38,143 bases of DNA, taken from the NCBI GenBank assembly GCA_038249605.1, contig JBBSDH010000012.1, positions 1 to 38,143 on the forward strand. Reading direction: 5' to 3'. How positions within the stretch are numbered: the first letter of the stretch is position 1; each line of letters begins with the position of its first letter. The notes beneath the pieces are model-generated. The model saw only the letters and a list, made by a program, of their open reading frames with translations, searched no databases and was not told the DNA's origin. Positions 33,901 through 38,143 of the stretch are shown one piece after another. This stretch comes from M3007 sp038249605 (GTDB lineage: Bacteria; Bacteroidota; Bacteroidia; Chitinophagales; Saprospiraceae). The translations under genes and the position numbers were made by a program.

Positions 33901-36900
33901 TTTGCCAGGGCGCTCCCATCAGCCTGAGTTCTACGCCTTCTGGTGGTTCGGGTGGGTATGCATTGTTCAACTGGACCGGCCCCGACGCCTATGTGGCATC
34001 GCAGGAAGATCCGGCGCCGTTTTCTACAACTCCGGCATCGGCCGGGGTATATCAGGTAAGGGTCACCGACGGTGCGGGTTGTACGGCTACGGCTACAACG
34101 ACCGTAGTGGTAAATACCAAGCCCACCCTGACGGCAAGCAGCAACGCTCCCTTGTGTACCGGTGGGATTTTGTCTTTGCAATCTACCGCTACCGGCAACA
34201 TAGTTAACGCGGTGTACAACTGGACTGGTCCGAACAATTTCACCTCGGCTTTGGAAGATCCGACGCCGTTTCCTGCAAGTCTTGTCAACGCAGGTGCTTA
34301 CTTTGTAACGGTAACCGATGTGAATGGATGCACCGCTTCGGCCGTCACCAGCGTGGCTGTTTCTTCCCTGCCGGCGCCGAGCATTACCGCTACGAGCAAC
34401 AGTCCTGTCTGCGGTGGCACGAACCTGATCCTGATGTCCACGGCTACCGGCGGTTCCGGCATTTACCCAACCTTTGCCTGGACGGGCCCCAACAATTATG
34501 TTTCGGGCCAGAAAAATCCTACGCCGTTTGTGGTTTATCCCACGGCAGCGGGAATTTATGCGGTGACCGTAACCGACTCCAAAAACTGCAAAGCTTCTAC
34601 TACAGTCGCAGTTACGGTAACTGGTCCGGCAACCAACCCGACAAGCAACAGTCCTGTTTGTTTGAACGGTACCATTCAACTCAACGGCGGACCGGACCTC
34701 GGCGCCGGCGTGACCTACCAGTGGACCGGGCCGAACAACTTCACGTCTTCCCTACGCAATCCGGCGCCCATCACGGCCACCGCAGCTACAGCGGGCGTTT
34801 ACACGTTGATCATCACGCAAAACGGCTGCAGCGGCCTGGGAACAACCACGGTTGTGCTGTCGCCCAATTTACCGCCGGTGATCGTTTGTCCAACCAATAC
34901 CACCATTGCCGCCAATGCTTCGTGCAGCGCAACACTCGGTACTTTTCCGCCCGTTTCGGTGACCGACGACTGCACCGCCAACCCAACCGTAACGCAAAGC
35001 CCTGCAGCATCTACGGTTTTGAACGGCCACAACGATGTAGAAACTGTGACGCTCACCGCCAACGACGGTTTCGGAAACACGGCTTCCTGCAACTTTACAG
35101 TGACGTTGAAAGACGTAACGCCGCCGGTGGTTGTTTGTCCGGCCAATACAACCGTCGCCGCCAATGCTTCGTGCATCGGTGTGGTCGGCGCCCACCAGGC
35201 AGTGTCGGCTACCGACAACTGCACGGCTTCGCCGTTGGTGACGCAAAGTCCTGCAACCACTACGGTGCTCAGCGGCCACGACGACGTTGAAACGGTAACC
35301 CTTACCGCCAACGACGGCAACGGCAACACAGCAACTTGCACCTTTACGGTAACGTTGAAGGATGTGACGCCGCCGTCCATCACTTGTCCAGCCAACGTGA
35401 CCGTCGCAGCCGATGCTTCGTGCAGCGGCACGGTGGGCACGCACCAGCCGCTTACCATATCGGACAACTGTACGGCAAATCCGACCGTAACGCAAAACCC
35501 TGCCGCTTCCACCGCACTCAGCGGCCACAACGACGTGGAAACCGTAACACTCACCGCCAACGACGGCAACGGCAACTCGGCATCGTGCAACTTTACGGTG
35601 ACGTTGAAAGACGTTACGCCGCCTGTGATCGTTTGTCCGGCCAACGTAACCATAGCGGCCAATGCTTCGTGCAGCGGTACGGTGGGCGCTTACCAGGCAG
35701 TTTCCGTTTCAGACAACTGCGCCGCAAACCCGAGCGTAACCCAAAGTCCTGTGGCATCTACAGTGCTTATGGGCCACAACGATGTGGAAACCGTGACCCT
35801 CACTGCCGACGACGGCAACGGCAATACGGCTTCATGTACTTTCATCGTAATGTTGAAAGACGTAACGCCGCCGGTGATTGTTTGTCCAGCCAATACAACC
35901 GTCGCCGCCGATGCTTCCTGCAGCGGTGTGGTGGGAGCTTACCAGGCAGTTTCGGCAACAGACAATTGTACGGCAAACCCGGTAGTGACCCAAAGTCCTG
36001 CGGCATCCACGGTGCTTATGGGGCACAACGACGTGGAAACGGTAACGCTAACTGCCAACGATGGCAATGGAAACACGGCTTCTTGCTCGTTTACCGTTAC
36101 CCTGAAAGACGTAACGCCGCCTTCGATCACCTGCCCGGCCAATACGACCGTCGCAGCCGATGCTTCCTGCAGCGGCATCGTAGGGTTGTATGGTCCCGTT
36201 GCACTAAGCGACAACTGTGCCTCCTCCATATCCGTAAGCCAAACGCCTTCCATTTCAACCGTACTTAACGGTCACAACGATGTGGAAACGGTTACGCTCA
36301 CGGCCAACGACGGCAATGGCAATACGGCTTCGTGCTCGTTTACAGTGACGTTGAAAGACATTACGCCGCCTGTCATCACTTGTCCGGCCAACGTGACCCT
36401 TGCGGCCAATGCAAACTGCAGCAGTTTACTGGGCGCTTATTCGGCTGTATCGGTAACAGACAACTGTACGGCCAGCCCGGCAGTAACACAAAGTCCTGCG
36501 GCCTCTACGGTGCTTTTGGGGCACAACGACGTTGAAACGGTGGCGCTAACCGCCAACGATGGCAATGGCAATACGACGCCTTGCACCTTTACGGTAACGC
36601 TTTTGGATTTCACGCCGCCTACGGTAGTGTGCAAACCCTACACCGCCCCCCTGAATGCAGCCGGAGCGGTTGTGGTCACAACCGGTAATGTGTTTCAAAG
36701 CGGCGCCGACAACTGCGGTACGGTGAATCAGGTTTCCGTTACGCCCAATACATTCAGTTGTGCAAACCTGGGAGCTAACGTCGTGACGCTGACCGTCAAT
36801 GACGGCAACGGCAACACAGCTTCCTGCAATGCAACGGTAACAGTGGTGGACCTCATTCCACCCACCATGATTTGTTCACAGGTAGTTCCCGCAGCACTAA

Positions 36901-38143
36901 ACGCAGCAGGTACAACCTCGGTAACGCCGGCTCAAATCAACAACGGCAGCTTCGACAACTGTACCATTGTAAGCTTTAGCCTTTCGCCGAACACTTTTAC
37001 TTGCGCCAATCTGGGTGAAAATTTCGTGATCCTCACGGCTACCGATCAAAGTGGCAACACCAATACCTGTCAGGGGAAAGTAACGGTTGTGGACAACATC
37101 GCCCCGACGGCATTGTGCCAAAATGCAACGCTCAACCTCAATGCCGCAGGGCAGGCGACACTCACCGTTGCCCAAGTAAACAACGGCAGTTTTGATAACT
37201 GTACCATCACATCGTTTGTCCTGAGCCAGACATTGTACACGTGCGCCAACCTCGGTGCCAACACCGTGACACTTACCGCTACCGACCAATCGGGCAACAC
37301 AGCGACCTGCACATCGACGGTGACTGTGAACGATCTGATCGCACCGGTTGCTTTTTGTAAAAACGCGATTGCCAACCTTGGCGCCAACGGTACCGTAACC
37401 GTGTTGCCCTCGGAAGTCAACAACGGCAGTTTCGACAATTGCAGCTTTACGCTCAGCCTTGTACCTCCCACGTATACCTGTGCCAACATCGGCGTAAACA
37501 CCATTACCCTGATCGCCACCGACGGCAGCGGCAACAGCAACACGTGTACGGCCAAAGTAACGGTTCAGGATGTCATGGCGCCCACGGCTTTGTGCAAAAA
37601 CCCTACGGTTTTTCTAAACAATCAAGGCATTGCCACGCTTACCGCTGCGCAGGTGAACAACAACAGTTTCGACAACTGCTCTGTTGCCAGTTTGTTCATC
37701 GACGAAACAACCTTCAACTGCGGCGATATCACCGGTACTCAAACCGTGACACTCATCGTAACCGATGGATCCGGCAATACGGGCAAGTGCCTGTCGACGG
37801 TCACCGTCAAGGACAATCTGGCCCCAACGGCAGTTTGCAGCGATGTTACGGTAGTTCTTGGCCCCAATGGACTGGTGGCTGTGTATGGCTCCATTCTGGC
37901 AGCAGGCAGTTCCGACAATTGCGGGGTGACATCCTACACGCCGATTGCAAGAGTTTATTCAGCTGCCAACATCGGTAACAATACGCTGCCCATAACGGTT
38001 AAAGACTGGTCGGGCAATGCCGCTACTTGTATTTCCATCGTAACGGTGGTGCCGTTTGGCCAGTCCGACCGACCGGTATCTCCCAAAAACATACCCAGCC
38101 TGGTTGGTGATGATGAGGTAGACAAAAAAACACCCATTGTGCA
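30966..38143 (+). CDS. giant repeat-rich exported surface protein (Ig-like/PKD-like and HYR arrays), 3' end beyond the window
   Basis: The frame is open from the ATG at 30966 to the window end: 2392 codons without a stop. A signal peptide (LRLCVLLLCFFAGRQTFASA, residues 16-35) is followed by two copies of the module shared with the preceding protein (about 43-145 and 306-398), separated by a cadherin-like stretch (about 150-260), and another cadherin/Ig-like domain (about 440-555). Then come one short Ig-like unit, eight Ig/PKD-like units with SNSPVC and WSGPN..T motifs (about 640-1300), seven HYR units of exactly 83 residues (1302-1882; PPVIVCPAN.T.AA.ASC) and six related units of 79-81 residues (NNGSFDNC, T.TDGSGN; from 1883). 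Each unit holds paired cysteines. A C-terminal T9SS sorting domain would be expected past the window but cannot be seen. The likely role is an adhesin or long surface fibre; there is no catalytic motif. Confidence 0.9.
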   Translation, partial: MNSFSFNIQHRAGALRLCVLLLCFFAGRQTFASAPPNWTVDPDDYEFNLNVTAQVYFAGSQSNASGSILGAFIGNELRGVANATIIGGEAYFFLTVYSNVYNGETVHFKLYHAPGDAIYPATESVVFLHNASFGNAGTPFEINIDPNADFPPEWLPLLADTTLQGIPFETVDLANYLVSFDGDPVTYLLLPGPNLNASVVNGILTVTPVSGVWIGTDSVRIIARENTPGQLADTIWGLFTVLPDYGPPVWQNIPNQTIFPGGAFTSFDLDNFLTFGGNCRGFDLDVFPFMGTDPDPAWPVVPPGAQPMTVVARPLFVDEILVSPGSKLAGFVNGVLAGWSTPTGDNYNVQLANVGVGNVTFRLYDAANQFLYEDSTNLAFNAGGSTGTVSSPYLIQFSPLFPTLLNNGVVTVTVLDPTWLGVFPIDFIVWDCLFPDDRRDTTQATFTVTTDESPQITSPATVNFEENACYTLYDTETSDPADTEGSGLTYALAGGSDVSRFSINTVNGVLSWVVGFVPNFEAPADANFGNNYEVNIRVTNSAGFSDTISLTVLITNQILEPFAVTINGGMPAVCVMGNTTLLASGGIAYLWNTGATTSSITVNTAGTYSVTATSTGACTATASINVAPPVVVTATGSIAPVCLGSTIQLNSTPSGGTAPYASFAWSGPNGYTANTEDPAGFPAVPAAAGVYTVTVTDAAGCTSSATTTITVAGTSAPSIVVTSNSPVCLGATLTLGSTPSGGSGTYSQFAWSGPNSYTAAAQNPAGFPATAAAAGSYAVTVTDNAGCTATGNTVVTVNPVPAIAAANNGPACIGTTILLTSTPSGGTSPYASFAWSGPNGYTANVEDPAGFPATLAKAGVYTVTVTDNKGCSASGATTVVVNGPPTVTASLLAPVCVGGVVTLGSTPLGGSGVYTAFQWSGPNGFTSMVQNPLAFPAIPAAVGIYNVTVTDASGCSAMGAIEVSINPIPSITAANNGPVCQGAPISLSSTPSGGSGGYALFNWTGPDAYVASQEDPAPFSTTPASAGVYQVRVTDGAGCTATATTTVVVNTKPTLTASSNAPLCTGGILSLQSTATGNIVNAVYNWTGPNNFTSALEDPTPFPASLVNAGAYFVTVTDVNGCTASAVTSVAVSSLPAPSITATSNSPVCGGTNLILMSTATGGSGIYPTFAWTGPNNYVSGQKNPTPFVVYPTAAGIYAVTVTDSKNCKASTTVAVTVTGPATNPTSNSPVCLNGTIQLNGGPDLGAGVTYQWTGPNNFTSSLRNPAPITATAATAGVYTLIITQNGCSGLGTTTVVLSPNLPPVIVCPTNTTIAANASCSATLGTFPPVSVTDDCTANPTVTQSPAASTVLNGHNDVETVTLTANDGFGNTASCNFTVTLKDVTPPVVVCPANTTVAANASCIGVVGAHQAVSATDNCTASPLVTQSPATTTVLSGHDDVETVTLTANDGNGNTATCTFTVTLKDVTPPSITCPANVTVAADASCSGTVGTHQPLTISDNCTANPTVTQNPAASTALSGHNDVETVTLTANDGNGNSASCNFTVTLKDVTPPVIVCPANVTIAANASCSGTVGAYQAVSVSDNCAANPSVTQSPVASTVLMGHNDVETVTLTADDGNGNTASCTFIVMLKDVTPPVIVCPANTTVAADASCSGVVGAYQAVSATDNCTANPVVTQSPAASTVLMGHNDVETVTLTANDGNGNTASCSFTVTLKDVTPPSITCPANTTVAADASCSGIVGLYGPVALSDNCASSISVSQTPSISTVLNGHNDVETVTLTANDGNGNTASCSFTVTLKDITPPVITCPANVTLAANANCSSLLGAYSAVSVTDNCTASPAVTQSPAASTVLLGHNDVETVALTANDGNGNTTPCTFTVTLLDFTPPTVVCKPYTAPLNAAGAVVVTTGNVFQSGADNCGTVNQVSVTPNTFSCANLGANVVTLTVNDGNGNTASCNATVTVVDLIPPTMICSQVVPAALNAAGTTSVTPAQINNGSFDNCTIVSFSLSPNTFTCANLGENFVILTATDQSGNTNTCQGKVTVVDNIAPTALCQNATLNLNAAGQATLTVAQVNNGSFDNCTITSFVLSQTLYTCANLGANTVTLTATDQSGNTATCTSTVTVNDLIAPVAFCKNAIANLGANGTVTVLPSEVNNGSFDNCSFTLSLVPPTYTCANIGVNTITLIATDGSGNSNTCTAKVTVQDVMAPTALCKNPTVFLNNQGIATLTAAQVNNNSFDNCSVASLFIDETTFNCGDITGTQTVTLIVTDGSGNTGKCLSTVTVKDNLAPTAVCSDVTVVLGPNGLVAVYGSILAAGSSDNCGVTSYTPIARVYSAANIGNNTLPITVKDWSGNAATCISIVTVVPFGQSDRPVSPKNIPSLVGDDEVDKKTPIV
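32889..34868 (+). repeat. eight Ig/PKD-like repeat units, 249-258 bp
   Basis: The conserved cysteine codon after P(V/A) recurs at 32889, 33147, 33399, 33651, 33903, 34155, 34410 and 34659, spacing 258, 252, 252, 252, 252, 255 and 249 bp. Each unit contains STPSGG or a variant, a W(S/T)GPN block, an AG.Y.VTVTD strand and a second cysteine. All spacings are multiples of 3. Confidence 0.9.
34869..36611 (+). repeat. seven HYR units with an exact 249-bp period
   Basis: Equivalent codons before the PP of each unit begin at 34869, 35118, 35367, 35616, 35865, 36114 and 36363, and the next boundary is 36612: seven intervals of 249 bp with no insertion or deletion. Units share the motifs CPANTTVAA.ASCSG, DNCTANP.VTQSPA.STVL, GHNDVETVTLTANDGNGNTA and C.FTVTLKDVTPP, and are very similar at the DNA level. 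Confidence 0.95.
36612..38060 (+). repeat. six HYR-related units, 237-243 bp
   Basis: Unit boundaries (the residue before PP or AP) fall at 36612, 36855, 37098, 37338, 37575 and 37818. They share A.LNAAG, NNGSFDNC, CANLGANTVTL.ATD.SGN and C...VTV.D.IAP. The units are more diverged than the 249-bp set. The repeat character stops near 38060 with a linker (GQSDRPVSPKNIPSLVG), suggesting a different region starts beyond the window. Confidence 0.85.

Noticed and set aside
32816..34679. Long alternative frames inside the Ig-like repeat region (32816-33535 plus, 33873-34679 minus)
   Set aside because: Same cause: in-register repeats in a single real gene that runs from 30966 to the window end.
34799..36268. 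Long open frames on the minus strand (34799-35662) and in another plus frame (35336-36268) within the HYR region
   Set aside because: The repeat unit is a multiple of three, so any frame free of stops in one unit stays open through the array; the products lack protein-family features and the main frame gives perfect HYR domains.

Overview
The window is chromosomal DNA of a member of the Bacteroidota, with a feel of the Saprospiria/Lewinella side of the phylum (the rank below phylum is inference). The evidence is a C-terminal type IX secretion (T9SS) sorting domain on a 2355-residue protein, a hybrid two-component regulator of the Reg_prop/Y_Y_Y type, an RND pump fused to its own outer-membrane factor, -7 promoter elements of the TAnnTTTG form in front of several genes, and giant surface proteins built from HYR and Ig-like repeats. 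I see no rRNA, tRNA, CRISPR array, transposase, integrase or phage gene.

Layout. 1-3296: 3' end of a CzcA/CusA-type efflux pump carrying a fused TolC-like domain, then its lipoprotein adaptor. 3297-4072: hairpins, a 44-codon remnant of a cytochrome-c-like protein, and a small secreted protein on the minus strand. 4409-11257: a plus-strand run of a PhoD-like phosphatase, gpsA and a 1469-residue exported beta-propeller/helical-repeat protein. 11345-13301: an HD-domain protein fused to a Pycsar-type membrane domain (PycTM), then a DPM1-like glycosyltransferase. 13346-15699 (minus): two NlpC/P60 peptidases and an omega-amidase-like nitrilase. 15759-17161: a crotonase-fold enzyme convergent with a DUF937 protein. 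17563-22315: a second, shorter HD protein and a 1346-residue hybrid sensor kinase/AraC regulator. 22536-38143: three consecutive exported proteins of 412, 2355 and at least 2392 residues; the last runs off the window.

How parts fit. The efflux pump and adaptor form one unit. PhoD-like phosphatase and gpsA are 6 nt apart and look co-transcribed, but the metabolic link is only a guess (phosphate esters/glycerol-3-phosphate). The hybrid regulator sits directly upstream of the three surface-protein genes and is the natural candidate for controlling them, although no SusC/SusD pair is present, so this is not a standard polysaccharide utilisation locus. The last two giant proteins share a module of about 100 residues (four copies in all), which ties them together as partners or relatives.

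The least ordinary signals are: the HD-PycTM fusion with no nucleotide cyclase beside it, plus its stand-alone HD relative 5 kb away; three unrelated heptanucleotide (7-bp) repeat loci, each at a gene boundary, one forming a palindrome that supplies the stop codons of both convergent genes; the uncharacterised shared surface module; and a run of seven HYR units with an exact 249-bp period.
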